Part shown: positions 34,340-43,073 of the stretch, one piece after another | Layout of the letters: the number at the start of each line of letters is the position of its first letter | How positions within the stretch are numbered: position 1 is the stretch's first letter | Assembly (NCBI RefSeq): GCF_002251385.1 | Contig: NZ_NPJJ01000030.1 | Coordinates: 43,643 to 107,642 of the forward strand | From: Prevotella sp. P5-108 | GTDB taxonomy: Bacteria > Bacteroidota > Bacteroidia > Bacteroidales > Bacteroidaceae | Length of the DNA stretch: 64,000 nt | Direction of reading: 5' to 3' | Notes under the pieces: generated by a model | The model's input: the letters and a program-made list of their open reading frames with translations, nothing else | Told to the model about the DNA's origin: nothing | Database searches by the model: none | Program-made: the position numbers and the translations under genes

Positions 34340-35428
34340 TTATCCGTGGAAGCCCAGCGCTACGCATACGGTCATCAGCACGAGGATAATCAGAGACAGA
34401 GGCATGAGATACTTCCACTCGAGGGTAAGTATCTGGTCGATACGCAGACGGGGGAAAGTCCAGCGTACCCACATCAGAATCCATACCACGGCGAAGGTCT
34501 TGCCGAAGAACCAGATAAATCCGGGGATGAGGTTCATCAGATTGTCGAAGCCCTCGATACCGATATTGAGAGGCGCCCAGCCACCGAGGAATACGGTAGA
34601 GGCGATGCCCGAGATAACGAAGAGGTTGAGGTACTCTGCCAGATAGTAGAAGCCGAAGCCCATACCCGAATACTCGGTGTGGTAACCGGCTGTCAGCTCG
34701 CTCTCTGCCTCAGCCAGGTCGAACGGGCCACGGTTGGCCTCGGCGTTACCAGCTACGAGGAATACGAGGAAAGCCAGGATGGCAGGCACGTGGCCCTTGA
34801 TGATGAGCCAGCTCCAAGGACCGACCTGAGCCTCAACGATGCCGCTCACCTGCATGGTGCCTGTGAGGACTACGGCAGAGATAAGGCAGAGGCCGAGCGA
34901 CATCTCATAGGAAATCATCTGCACGGCGCCACGCATGGCCGACACTACCGAATACTTGTTGTTGGAACCCCATCCGGCGAGGAACACGCCGAGTACGCCT
35001 ATCGAACTGATGGCGGTGATGAGGAACAGACCCACATTGAAGTCGAGGATATGCGCACCCATGTTCCATGGCAGGAATGAGAAGGTGCCCACCGAGGCGA
35101 TAATCACAAGGAAAGGAGCGATGTAGTAGAGCATCTTGTCGGCTCTGTCGACAACGAAGATTTCCTTGATAAGCATCTTGAGCACGTCGGCGAAGACCTG
35201 GAAGATACCCCAAGGACCTACTCGCATCGGGCCCAGACGGCACTGGAAGTAGGCACACACCTTGCGCTCCATGAAGATGAGGGCGATGGCTATCAGCGCA
35301 TAGGCGGTAAGGATGCCTACACCCACGAGCACGCACTCTATCAGTATCGACCAGAAGTCGCCCAGACCGAGGGTCTGGCGCAGAAGACTGTCGATGGCGG
35401 TTGTTACTATACTAAAATCAAACATCAT
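34340..35428 (-). CDS. nuoH: NADH-quinone oxidoreductase subunit H
   Basis: 362-aa membrane subunit lining the quinone chamber at the junction of the arms. It shows the long first helix, ALIFMERKVCAYFQCRLGPMRVGPWG (here split: ERKVCAYFQCR and GPMRVGPWG), the LKMLIKE stretch, NRGPFDLAEAESEL and the C-terminal RWTFPRLRIDQ. Matches NuoH/ND1 throughout. 34 bases after nuoCD, 47 before nuoI. Confidence 0.95.
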   Translation of the reverse strand: MMFDFSIVTTAIDSLLRQTLGLGDFWSILIECVLVGVGILTAYALIAIALIFMERKVCAYFQCRLGPMRVGPWGIFQVFADVLKMLIKEIFVVDRADKMLYYIAPFLVIIASVGTFSFLPWNMGAHILDFNVGLFLITAISSIGVLGVFLAGWGSNNKYSVVSAMRGAVQMISYEMSLGLCLISAVVLTGTMQVSGIVEAQVGPWSWLIIKGHVPAILAFLVFLVAGNAEANRGPFDLAEAESELTAGYHTEYSGMGFGFYYLAEYLNLFVISGIASTVFLGGWAPLNIGIEGFDNLMNLIPGFIWFFGKTFAVVWILMWVRWTFPRLRIDQILTLEWKYLMPLSLIILVLMTVCVALGFHG

Positions 35429-35462
35429 TATGTTCTCTTTTTACTTATACATTATTATATTA

Positions 35463-37034
35463 TTATCTGTCGAGGTCGGGGATTACGAAGTCGATGGCAG
35501 CACCGGTGGTGATGAGGTCGGCTATCTTCTGACCACGGAGCATAGGGTCGAGGGCGCCGGTAAGCGACAGACCCATCGGGCGCATCTTCATACGGTAAGG
35601 CATCTTGTCGCCACGTGAGTCGAGATAGACGCCAAACTCGCCGCTGGCTCCTTCTACAGAGAAATACCACTGTCCCTCGGGCACCTTGATGATGGGCTTC
35701 TGCTTGATGTAGTATTCGCCCTCAGGGATATGGTCTATGAGCTGCTCGATGATGTCGAGGCTCTGATAGAGCTCCTTGATGTGACAGTAGTAGCGGTCCA
35801 TAGAGTCGCCGCCGGTCATGGTTATCTCCTTCCACTCCACCTTGTCGTAGAGGGCATAGGGATGACGTTTGCGGGTATCGTTGGCCCAGCCTGCGGCACG
35901 TCCGGCAGGACCGGTCACGGCATAGTTGATACAGTCGTCCTTGCCCATTGGGCCAACACCTTCGAGACGGTTGTGGGTAATCACGTTGTCGCCGAAGACG
36001 TCGAGATATTCCTGTATCATCGGGCGCAGATAGGCGCAGAGCTTCTTGACATTGTCCACGAAGTTGGGGTCAATGTCGGCCTGCAGTCCGCCGATGCGAT
36101 AATAGTTCTGTATGAGTCGGCCGCCGGTAGTTTCCTCCATCACGTTGAGCACGTGCTCACGGTCGCGCATACAGTAGAGGAAAGCGGTGAGGGCACCGAG
36201 GTCCTGTGCGGTACAGCCCAGGTAGAGCAAGTGGGAGTCGATACGCTGCAGCTCGTCCATGATGGTACGGATATACTGTATGCGCTCGCTGAGCTCTATG
36301 CCCATAGCCTCTTCGATGACGCCCACGAGAGCGTGGCGGTGCATCATGGCCGAGAGGTAGTTGAGACGGTCGGTCAGGGCGAGGGTCTGTGGGTAGGTCA
36401 TATTCTCCCACATCTTCTCGATACCGCGGTGGATATATCCCAGGTGGGGATAGATGCGCTTCACGGTTTCGCCGTCCACTACGGTCTGCAGGCGCAGCAC
36501 GCCGTGGGTGGATGGGTGGTTGGGGCCTACATTGATTACATATTCATCTTCGTCGAAGAGTCTCTTCTCGGTAGCTACCAGATGACCGTTCTTGTCGAGC
36601 GAGTATTCTACGGTGTAGTCGCTCTCGGGCTCGTCGGTACAGGGGAACTGGTTGGCCTCGGGGCTCATGTCGAAGTCCTTGCGCAGGGGATGACCCTTGA
36701 AGTCGGTGCGCAGGAAGAGGCGACGCATGTCGGGGTGGCCGAGGAACTTGATGCCCACGAAGTCGTAGACCTCACGCTCGAGCAGGTCGGCCACCTTCCA
36801 CAGATTGATTACCGTGGGGATAACGTCGCTGCCATCCACCTTCTTGGCGATGGTTCTCACCGAGCAACGCTCGGCAGTGTCTGTATTTTCGAGAATGTAG
36901 ATACATCCGAGTCCTTCCTCACCGAAGTCTTCACCGATGATGGTAACAAGGTAGTCGAAGTGTTTCTCGTTCTTCAATTTCGCCATCTCCTCGGCGAAAT
37001 TGTCAAAACTCAGTTCTATGTTATTCAGCTTCAT
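35463..37034 (-). CDS. nuoCD: Fused NADH-quinone oxidoreductase subunit C/D
   Basis: 523-aa peripheral-arm subunit in which the 30-kDa (NuoC) and 49-kDa (NuoD) proteins are one chain. The N-terminal ~150 residues carry the NuoC signature (EREVYDFVGIKFLGHPDMRRL, then DFKGHPLRKDF). From NVGPNHPSTHGVLRL onward it is NuoD, with the quinone-site His/Asp region, HLGYIHRGIEKM, ITHNRLEGVGP and ending in IDFVIPDLDR. The fusion occurs in E. coli and Bacteroidetes. 21 bases after nuoB. Confidence 0.95.
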   Translation of the reverse strand: MKLNNIELSFDNFAEEMAKLKNEKHFDYLVTIIGEDFGEEGLGCIYILENTDTAERCSVRTIAKKVDGSDVIPTVINLWKVADLLEREVYDFVGIKFLGHPDMRRLFLRTDFKGHPLRKDFDMSPEANQFPCTDEPESDYTVEYSLDKNGHLVATEKRLFDEDEYVINVGPNHPSTHGVLRLQTVVDGETVKRIYPHLGYIHRGIEKMWENMTYPQTLALTDRLNYLSAMMHRHALVGVIEEAMGIELSERIQYIRTIMDELQRIDSHLLYLGCTAQDLGALTAFLYCMRDREHVLNVMEETTGGRLIQNYYRIGGLQADIDPNFVDNVKKLCAYLRPMIQEYLDVFGDNVITHNRLEGVGPMGKDDCINYAVTGPAGRAAGWANDTRKRHPYALYDKVEWKEITMTGGDSMDRYYCHIKELYQSLDIIEQLIDHIPEGEYYIKQKPIIKVPEGQWYFSVEGASGEFGVYLDSRGDKMPYRMKMRPMGLSLTGALDPMLRGQKIADLITTGAAIDFVIPDLDR

Positions 37035-37055
37035 ATTCTTATACCTTATTATATA

Positions 37056-37781
37056 TTAGTCATCAAGTCCCTTCTGTGGGTCGAAGCCTTCGGGCACTTG
37101 GGTCACGATGATAGGCTTCTTGTTGCCCAACTTGTTGGCATCAGAGAGGTTCTCGTTGCTCAGACCGCGCAGACCACCCTGACTCATGGAGAGATTCTTC
37201 TCATCAGCAGTCATCTTGTGGTTGGCGCCGCCAAAGAATTTCTCGACCTTCACCTTGCGCTGCAGCTGCATCATGCCGTAGAGGATAGCCTCGGGGCGTG
37301 GAGGGCAGCCGGGGATGAACACATCCACAGGCACCAGCTCGCTGATACCGCGCACCACGTTGTAGCTCTTCTTGAAGGGGCCGCCGCTAATGGCGCATCC
37401 GCCTACAGCCACTACATACTTGGGCTCGGCCATCTCGTCGTACAGACGCTTGAACACTGGTGCCATTTTGTTGGTGATTGTACCGGCACACATGATAAGG
37501 TCGGCCTGGCGTGGAGAGTTACGGGTCACCTCGAAGCCGAAGCGAGAGAAGTCGTAACGGGCACAGCCTACGGCCATAAACTCAATACCACAGCACGATG
37601 TTCCGAAGGTAAGCGACCACAGCGAGTTGCTGCGACCCCAGTTGATGGCGGCGTCGAGTGAGCTCACCACCACATTGGCACCGCCCTCATTGAGCTCGGC
37701 GGCAATCTTCTCCAGCGTGTCGTTGTCCTTAAACTCGTCGTAAGGAATGCTCTTGATAGAGGCTCTGTTCTTTACTTCCAT
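37056..37781 (-). CDS. nuoB: NADH-quinone oxidoreductase subunit B (cluster N2)
   Basis: 241-aa subunit with the terminal Fe-S cluster N2. The ligands are in FGTSCCGIEFM (two adjacent Cys), GGCAISGG and IPGCPPRPEA. The N-terminal ~45 and C-terminal ~45 residues extend beyond the core found in E. coli, as is common in Bacteroidetes. Its start overlaps the nuoA stop by ten bases. Confidence 0.95.
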   Translation of the reverse strand: MEVKNRASIKSIPYDEFKDNDTLEKIAAELNEGGANVVVSSLDAAINWGRSNSLWSLTFGTSCCGIEFMAVGCARYDFSRFGFEVTRNSPRQADLIMCAGTITNKMAPVFKRLYDEMAEPKYVVAVGGCAISGGPFKKSYNVVRGISELVPVDVFIPGCPPRPEAILYGMMQLQRKVKVEKFFGGANHKMTADEKNLSMSQGGLRGLSNENLSDANKLGNKKPIIVTQVPEGFDPQKGLDD

Positions 37782-38122
37782 TCCAATGCTCCTTTCCGCC
37801 AGGCGTAAGCCAGGCCAAATACCAATACCAACAGGAAGAAACTGATGCTCACGAGGGCCAGACTTCCATACTGCTTAACGACTACAGCCCAGGGATAGAG
37901 CAACATAGTCTCGATGTCGAACATCAGGAAAAGGATGGCGAAGAGGTAGTAACCGATGTGCGAGGGCAACCATGAGCTGCCGCGCGTGGGGATACCACAC
38001 TCAAAGGGCTCACCTTTTACCGGATTGTACGAACGGGGACCGATGAGCTTGGCAATGACATAAGCAGCCACCACCAAGGTTACAGCCGTTAGCATAACGG
38101 TAATCAACAAAGTGAAATTCAT
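37772..38122 (-). CDS. nuoA: NADH-quinone oxidoreductase subunit A
   Basis: 116-aa three-helix membrane subunit and first gene of the nuo operon. YNPVKGEPFECGIPTRGSSW is the signature loop with the conserved Cys, and LFLMFDIETMLLYPWA is the family helix. ATG 38122 (MNFTLLITVML) is the start consistent with the family; a longer in-frame option to 38212 would run through the promoter. Confidence 0.95.
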   Translation of the reverse strand: MNFTLLITVMLTAVTLVVAAYVIAKLIGPRSYNPVKGEPFECGIPTRGSSWLPSHIGYYLFAILFLMFDIETMLLYPWAVVVKQYGSLALVSISFFLLVLVFGLAYAWRKGALEWK

Positions 38123-38185
38123 AAAAATTATAACGTTATTAATAAATATTTTATGCGCAGAAGGCGTTTTGTCACCTTCAAGTTG

Positions 38186-38193
38186 CAAAGTTA
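38186..38193 (-). promoter_or_regulatory. -7 box of the nuo operon
   Basis: TAACTTTG on the minus strand, followed by CAA, 64 bases in front of the nuoA ATG. No TTTG at the -33 distance; a GGTAAC/poly-A stretch lies there instead. Confidence 0.6.
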
Positions 38194-38461
38194 CTACTTT
38201 TTTTGGTAACATTAGTCATTATTAACTGAAAAAACACCTATTTATATATACGCACGCCCGCAGGCGCGAGCAAAGTGGCATTTTTGGTGACAACCTGACT
38301 CACAAGCGACACCATCTACCCGTGCACCGACGGCCGGCGGCAACTTGGAGAGACTACCTCCTCGGGCATCGCCACCGTCACCGCGCACCGCTCCCCGTCG
38401 CCACGGTTGCCCGACATAATCTTTGCAAGTTCATCGGTCACCGCAGCCAGCCTCTTGGGCG

Positions 38462-38549
38462 GCTCGTAACATAAGGTACGTGAGCTCGTGACGCAAGATA
38501 CGTGAGCTCGTGACTTATGTCACGTGGGCTCGTGTCTTATGTTACGAGC
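38462..38549. repeat. 22-base periodic repeat array C (4 units)
   Basis: Four units starting at 38462, 38484, 38506 and 38528, exactly 22 bases apart, all beginning GCTCGT. The array opens with GGCTCGTAACATAAG (38461) and closes with the exact reverse complement CTTATGTTACGAGCC (38536-38550). Clearest member of the family. The 27 bases after it match those after array B at 22 positions (GAGCCG.CAA...CATCAG.ACATCG). The rest of the 740-base gap 38123-38863 shows no gene. Confidence 0.88.
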
Positions 38550-38863
38550 CGACAACCGTCATCAGGACATCGCCAAACCTACTGACAACAAGCGTATTGG
38601 GCACCTCTCTGCCATCTCCATCGACTACGAGCCAGACAGAACCCTTCCGGCCGCCTCCATGGCTGCCTGGGCGGAGGCTGTAGTGAGAGGCTGGCGAGGC
38701 GACCTCATGGGTGACGGTCTGCACCTGGCTCCGCCCCTCGCCCCTGCTCCACTCCATGCTTGCGACGGTTTACGGCGCCGCCGGCAAGACAGGCTCGGGG
38801 ACAAAAAAAAGACTTCCATCACTGCACAGAGGCAGGAATGAAAGTCTTGATGTTGTGTTTGTA

Positions 38864-39298
38864 TCAATACAAATGACGTTTCACTTTCTCAAGGTAACGC
38901 TGTGTACTCGCCACGGTGTAGTTCTGACCGCCGTTCCAAGCTCGGATGGCCTGTTCTACATTGTTCTGCGGGTTGTAAAACGACTGGATGAGCAGGAACA
39001 TAGCTCGCGACTTGCTGATGCTGAATCTGTCGGCCAGGGTGTAGCGCTTGTTCGAGCCTCTCATGCGCAGTATGCGGTTGCAGTCTTTTACCAGTACGGG
39101 GGTTATCTGCATAGCTCCACAGGAGTTGCCCTTCACCGCCCTTGCGTTTCCTTCGCTTTCTACCTGGATTATCGCATCCATCACGGGATTCCAATCCATG
39201 GTCTTTTTAGTTTCCAGTGACCCACTTGCTATCGCCAGCAGTGGAAATGTCACACCAATAGTCAATAATACAAATAATCTTCTTGTTAATAAACTCAT
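38864..39298 (-). CDS. Lytic transglycosylase-like (lysozyme-fold) exported protein
   Basis: 144-aa exported protein with a Sec signal (ends LLAIASGS) and an SLT-type lysozyme domain that would cleave peptidoglycan. The catalytic Glu is in IIQVESEGN, followed by AVKGNSCGAMQITP (the family GxMQ motif) and the substrate-binding AIRAWNGGQN near the end. It is small: only the catalytic core, as in plasmid and secretion-system-associated transglycosylases. Own promoter at 39456-39486 with a leader of about 155 bases. No cell-wall gene cluster surrounds it. Confidence 0.82.
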   Translation of the reverse strand: MSLLTRRLFVLLTIGVTFPLLAIASGSLETKKTMDWNPVMDAIIQVESEGNARAVKGNSCGAMQITPVLVKDCNRILRMRGSNKRYTLADRFSISKSRAMFLLIQSFYNPQNNVEQAIRAWNGGQNYTVASTQRYLEKVKRHLY

Positions 39299-39455
39299 AA
39301 ATTATTGTTTTTGACATCTGAGCCACATCCTGAAAAAAGCTCGCGACAACGGTATTGATAAGAAGAAAAACCACCGTGTCTGGATGCCAGTGAATACTGG
39401 GAGTAACCGTGTCTGAAAACCTTAAACCGACAAGCGTTACTCCGATTATCGCGTG

Positions 39456-39486
39456 CAAAGGTACGAAGAAAATCTGAACCGTGCAA
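39456..39486 (-). promoter_or_regulatory. Promoter of the lytic transglycosylase gene
   Basis: Minus strand TTG (39486-39484) and TACCTTTG (39463-39456) with a 20-base spacer. Transcription from here would give a long 5' leader (39299-39450) in which I see no clear riboswitch. Confidence 0.72.
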
Positions 39487-39680
39487 GAAAAACGGCGAAT
39501 AATTGTAAAGGATATGGTAGTCGAGGTAATCAAGAAACCTTTGTATCACAATCTTTTACGTTTCCAAATTGTTGTAAATTCTTACTTTTGCCATCGCCGC
39601 GACGAGGGCCATCGCCGCGGCTGCGACAGGCGCTGCGAGGGGCTTGGCGGAGCTCGTCGCGACGCCTCCGAAAACGAAAA

Positions 39681-39705
39681 AAGGCATCCCGGAGAGGGAT
39701 GCCTT
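39681..39705 (-). terminator. Terminator of the ferritin gene
   Basis: Perfect 10-bp stem AAGGCATCCC with GGGATGCCTT, 5-base loop, followed on the minus strand by TTTTCGTTTT. 23 bases past the ferritin stop. Confidence 0.92.
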
Positions 39706-39727
39706 GTGGGGCTGGGGTGCGATGGTC

Positions 39728-40249
39728 TTACTCTTTGCCCACGAGCGGAGCGGCCTGGGTGTAGACACGTGCGCCAAGCTCCTTGTCGAGCATGTAGAGA
39801 CCATATCCGTTGTCCTTAATCATGCGGATATTGTCGATGATGGTGCTGGCGTTCTCTTCTTCCTCCACCTGCTCGTCGATAAACCACTTGAGCATGCTCT
39901 GGGTGGCGAAGTCGAGCTCCTGGGTGGCCAGTGCGTAGAGGTTGTTGATGAGCGAGGTGACCTTCTGCTCATGGGCCAGTGTACTCTCAAATACGTCGAG
40001 CATCGACTCCCATGTGGTGGGCACAGCCTCGATGGGCTTGAGGGTTACCACTCCGTCGCGTGAAACGACATAATTGAAGAATATCTTGGCGTGGTCCTGC
40101 TCTTCACGGAACTGGACCTCAAACCACTTGGCCATACCGGGCTGGCCCTGGGCGTGGCAATAAGCTGCCATAGACAGATAGAGATAAGCCGACCAGAGTT
40201 CGGCATTGATTTGGGCGTTGATAGCCTCTTCTACTTTCTTGTTCAACAT
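39728..40249 (-). CDS. ftnA: Ferritin (non-heme iron storage)
   Basis: 173-aa four-helix-bundle protein that oxidises and stores iron in a 24-subunit shell. Ferroxidase ligands fall at the same positions as in E. coli FtnA: Glu17 (NAELWSAY), Glu50 and His53 (REEQDHA), with the second Glu and Gln in helices C and D (ESTLAHEQKV, FIDEQVEEEENA). ATG 40249 (MLNKKVEEAIN) is the normal start; the longer frame to 40306 includes promoter sequence. Monocistronic, with -7 box at 40277-40284. Confidence 0.96.
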   Translation of the reverse strand: MLNKKVEEAINAQINAELWSAYLYLSMAAYCHAQGQPGMAKWFEVQFREEQDHAKIFFNYVVSRDGVVTLKPIEAVPTTWESMLDVFESTLAHEQKVTSLINNLYALATQELDFATQSMLKWFIDEQVEEEENASTIIDNIRMIKDNGYGLYMLDKELGARVYTQAAPLVGKE

Positions 40250-40276
40250 GTTATTCAGTTTTATGTTTACCTGCTG

Positions 40277-40284
40277 CAAATTTA
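40277..40284 (-). promoter_or_regulatory. -7 box of the ferritin gene
   Basis: TAAATTTG followed by CAGCAG on the minus strand, 28 bases before the ATG. No TTTG at the -33 distance and no obvious iron-responsive palindrome. Confidence 0.55.
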
Positions 40285-40374
40285 CGAAAAAATGTAAACA
40301 CTGCATAGTTTTTTAACTTATTTATATTTAGCGACTCCACATCTGCGGGCGCCATCACTGTCCTGACAGCCACT

Positions 40375-40500
40375 TCTCCGCCGCCGACAACCTTTTCCCC
40401 ACCGCCGACAACCATTTCCACGCCGCCGACAGCCATTTCCCCGCCGCAGCCACCCATTCACCCGCCGCAGCCACCCATTCACCCGCCGCCTACAGCCATC
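40375..40500. repeat. Six-copy 21-base minisatellite
   Basis: About six imperfect 21-base units, each an ATTTCC-like start followed by CCGCCG and CAGCC/CAACC. The last two full units differ at few positions (ATTCACCCGCCGCAGCCACC twice). Lies between the ribH terminator and the ferritin promoter. A chance minus-strand frame over it encodes a 7-residue Gly/Glu/Val repeat, which I do not call a gene. Confidence 0.85.
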
Positions 40501-40505
40501 AAAAA

Positions 40506-40548
40506 AAGCCCATCGGGCGATACCTGCGTATCAGCTCCCGATGGGCTT
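40506..40548 (-). terminator. Terminator of the TPR-ribH operon
   Basis: 12-bp perfect stem AAGCCCATCGGG with CCCGATGGGCTT, followed on the minus strand by a run of T. 19 bases past the ribH stop. Confidence 0.93.
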
Positions 40549-40567
40549 CATATCTTTGGAATGGGTT

Positions 40568-41044
40568 TTAGAACTTAGCCATTTTGATGGCGTCGATGGC
40601 ACACTCGCTTCCCTTGTTGCCATACTTGCCCCCACATCTATCCTTGGCTTGCTGCAAGTCGTTGGTGGTAAGCAGTCCGTAGATGACGGGGATGTTCTGG
40701 TTGGAGTTGAGCCGTGCTATGCCGTAGGTGACGCCCTGGCAGATGTAGTCGAAATGGGGCGTCTCGCCACGGATGACACTTCCGAGGATGATAACGGCAT
40801 CAAATCCGTCATTCTTGGTCATCTGCTGTGCTCCGTAAATCAGCTCAAAGCTGCCGGGCACGGTCTTGACGTGGATGTTCTCGGGCAGAGTGCCATACTT
40901 CTCCAAGGTGGTCACCGCGCCATTGAGCAGCGCGTCGGTTATCTCCTTGTTCCATTCAGCCACTACTATGCCGAAGCACATGTTGCTGGCGTCGGGCACA
41001 TTGGCTATATCCTCGTCGGAGAGGTGGTGGAGTGCTGTAGCCAT
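40568..41044 (-). CDS. ribH: 6,7-dimethyl-8-ribityllumazine synthase
   Basis: 158-aa penultimate enzyme of riboflavin synthesis, joining 5-amino-6-ribitylaminouracil and dihydroxybutanone phosphate; usually a 60-subunit shell or pentamer. Motifs: FGIVVAEWN (substrate Trp), [28 protein letters not shown] (catalytic His) and [12 protein letters not shown]. No other rib gene is nearby. Its start is two bases after the stop of the TPR membrane protein gene, so the two are co-transcribed, an arrangement seen in other Bacteroidetes. Confidence 0.96.
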   Translation of the reverse strand: MATALHHLSDEDIANVPDASNMCFGIVVAEWNKEITDALLNGAVTTLEKYGTLPENIHVKTVPGSFELIYGAQQMTKNDGFDAVIILGSVIRGETPHFDYICQGVTYGIARLNSNQNIPVIYGLLTTNDLQQAKDRCGGKYGNKGSECAIDAIKMAKF

Positions 41045-41046
41045 GA

Positions 41047-41745
41047 TTACTTCTCCTCCAGACGTTGGATGTATTTGTCTATCTCCTGGCTCTGAACAAG
41101 AGCAGAGGTGACATAGTTGGCCTTGATATCCTTGTATATCTCGAGCGCCTCATCATTCTTGTTCTGGCTCTCCAGCAACTGCGCTGCTGAGAGCAGGAAC
41201 AGGGGCGACAGACTGTTGTTTACGCCGTTGTGGCCCTTGCTGTCGGCCATCTTGGCAGCCTTCTTCAGGTCTGATACGGCCTCGTCTATCTTGTTGAGGT
41301 TGGCATATACCTGGCCGCGGGCAGCTACTGCTGCGGGGCTTACCAGTGCGTCGGAAGCTGTAGAGTACTTGTCGAGATACTCGGCTGCCTTCTCCCACTT
41401 CTCGGTGTGAGCATAGCTCAGACCGGCATAGAGGTTGGCGAGATTGGCTGCATCGGTGCCGCTGTAGTCAGAAGCAATCTTCACGAAACCTACACAGTTG
41501 GCGCCGTCGCCATTAAGAGCCTTGTCAAACATGCCCTGGTCAAAATACTGCTGACAAAGACCCAGAGCGGTAGAAGCCTTGTCCTCGCGGGGAGCGCTTA
41601 CATAATTCTTGTAACAGAAGAAACCTACGATGAGGAGTACTACTGCAGCGGCAGCAATAACGATGGGCTTTTTGTATTTGGTGATAAAAGCCTCAGAAAC
41701 GGTAAGCACGTCGTTAGCGGGTGCTTGTTCTTTTTTGTTTGTCAT
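41047..41745 (-). CDS. Tetratricopeptide-repeat membrane-anchored protein
   Basis: 232-aa protein: short cytoplasmic N-terminus, one transmembrane helix ([18 protein letters not shown], ~28-45), then periplasmic TPR-like helices ([62 protein letters not shown], here given in parts). This layout resembles YfgM/BamD-like helper proteins that hold partners at the membrane. ATG 41745 (MTNKKEQAP) is chosen; the frame extends upstream to 41835 through its promoter. Divergent from recF and upstream of ribH. The role is unknown. Confidence 0.8.
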   Translation of the reverse strand: MTNKKEQAPANDVLTVSEAFITKYKKPIVIAAAAVVLLIVGFFCYKNYVSAPREDKASTALGLCQQYFDQGMFDKALNGDGANCVGFVKIASDYSGTDAANLANLYAGLSYAHTEKWEKAAEYLDKYSTASDALVSPAAVAARGQVYANLNKIDEAVSDLKKAAKMADSKGHNGVNNSLSPLFLLSAAQLLESQNKNDEALEIYKDIKANYVTSALVQSQEIDKYIQRLEEK

Positions 41746-41822
41746 TTTATTTATTATTTTTGTTTTTATTCCCAATGTTGCAATCATGCTGACGGCCACG
41801 AAAGCCGCGTGCATATTCAAGG

Positions 41823-41830
41823 CAAAATTA
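41823..41830 (-). promoter_or_regulatory. -7 box of the TPR-ribH operon
   Basis: TAATTTTG on the minus strand, about 78 bases in front of the ATG at 41745; no convincing -33 partner. Confidence 0.45.
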
Positions 41831-41870
41831 ATCAAATAATCTCACATATTGAAATATATTTCTCTATTTT

Positions 41871-41902
41871 TTTGCTTTTGCGTGATAATTGGCGTAACTT
41901 TG
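41871..41902 (+). promoter_or_regulatory. Promoter of the recF operon
   Basis: TTTG at 41871-41874 and TAACTTTG at 41895-41902, spaced by 20 bases; the ATG follows at 41952. Confidence 0.75.
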
Positions 41903-41951
41903 CATCACTCACGGGGATAACACACTCCCAGAGAGCAAGGATAAAGCCGCT

Positions 41952-43073
41952 ATGATTCTGAAAAGACTGTCCATACTCAACTACAAGAACATAAGGGAGG
42001 CAACGATAGAGTTGTCGCCCAAAATCAACTGTCTTATAGGGCAGAACGGCGTGGGAAAGACCAACTTTCTCGACGCTGTCTATTACCTGTCGTTCTGTCG
42101 GAGCGCCTTCACGCCCATCGACTCGCAGGTAATCATGCACGACCAGGACTTCTTTGTGCTCGATGGCGACTACAGGAGCGACAGCGGTGAGGATTTCAAC
42201 ATCTACTGCGGCATGAAGCGTGGGGTGAAGAAGCATTTCAAGCGCGACAAGAAAGACTACAAGCGTCTGGCCCAACATATCGGGCTCATCCCGCTGGTCT
42301 TTGTCTCGCCCGCCGACAGCGTGCTCATTGCCGGGGGCAGCGAGGAGCGCCGGAGGCTGATGGATATGGTGATATGCCAGTACGATGTGGCTTACGCCGA
42401 TGCCCTGATGCGCTGCAACAAGGCCCTGCAACAGCGCAATGCCCTACTCAAGATGGAGGCTGAGCCCGACCCTGCCCTGCTCGACATTTGGGAGGAGGAG
42501 ATGGCTTCACAGGGAGAGATTATCTATCGCCGGCGCGACGAGTTCATCAGCCAGCTCATTCCCGTGTTCCAGCACATCTACGAGACCATATCCGAGAACA
42601 AGGAGAAGGTGAGCCTGCGCTACATCTCTCATTGCCAGCGCGGACGGCTCATCGACGTGATACGCCGCGACAGGGCCAAAGACCGCGCCGTGGGCTACTC
42701 GCTCCATGGCGTACACCGCGACGACATCGAGATGATGCTCGGCGACTATCAGATGAAGCGCGAGGGAAGCCAGGGGCAGAACAAGACGTTTGTGCTGGCG
42801 CTGAAGCTGGCACAGTTTGAGTTTCTCAAGCGCACAGTGACGGCCACGGTGCCGCTGCTCTTGCTCGATGACATATTCGACAAGCTCGACGCACGCCGCG
42901 TGGAGCAGATTGTGAAGTTGGTATCGGCCGACAACTTCGGGCAGATATTCATCACCGATACCAACCGTGACCACCTGGACCGTATACTCCAGCACAGCGC
43001 GATGGACTATAAGTTGTTTGAGGTGGAAGATGGAGAAATCACCCAACGCAAGGAGGACGACAATCATGTTTAA
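41952..43073 (+). CDS. recF: DNA replication and repair protein RecF
   Basis: 373-aa SMC-like ATPase that, with RecO and RecR, loads RecA at single-strand gaps. Walker A GQNGVGKTN (30-38), the Q-loop region, signature SQGQNKTFVLALKLA and Walker B PLLLLDDIFDKLD are all present, with the D-loop ITDTN after them. Length is normal. It overlaps the next gene (DUF721) by eight bases. In many bacteria recF lies with dnaA-dnaN; here it is paired with a DciA-like gene instead. Confidence 0.96.
   Translation: MILKRLSILNYKNIREATIELSPKINCLIGQNGVGKTNFLDAVYYLSFCRSAFTPIDSQVIMHDQDFFVLDGDYRSDSGEDFNIYCGMKRGVKKHFKRDKKDYKRLAQHIGLIPLVFVSPADSVLIAGGSEERRRLMDMVICQYDVAYADALMRCNKALQQRNALLKMEAEPDPALLDIWEEEMASQGEIIYRRRDEFISQLIPVFQHIYETISENKEKVSLRYISHCQRGRLIDVIRRDRAKDRAVGYSLHGVHRDDIEMMLGDYQMKREGSQGQNKTFVLALKLAQFEFLKRTVTATVPLLLLDDIFDKLDARRVEQIVKLVSADNFGQIFITDTNRDHLDRILQHSAMDYKLFEVEDGEITQRKEDDNHV

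Noticed and set aside
39595..39670. GC-rich CGCCGCG-containing stretch with a TACTTTTG box on the plus strand
   Set aside because: No plus-strand gene follows; the region is the 3' side of the ferritin terminator, so the promoter match is probably chance.
40251..40457. 68-codon minus-strand frame with Gly/Glu/Val 7-residue repeats
   Set aside because: A direct product of the 21-base minisatellite; no start signal or homologue, and it overlaps the ferritin promoter.
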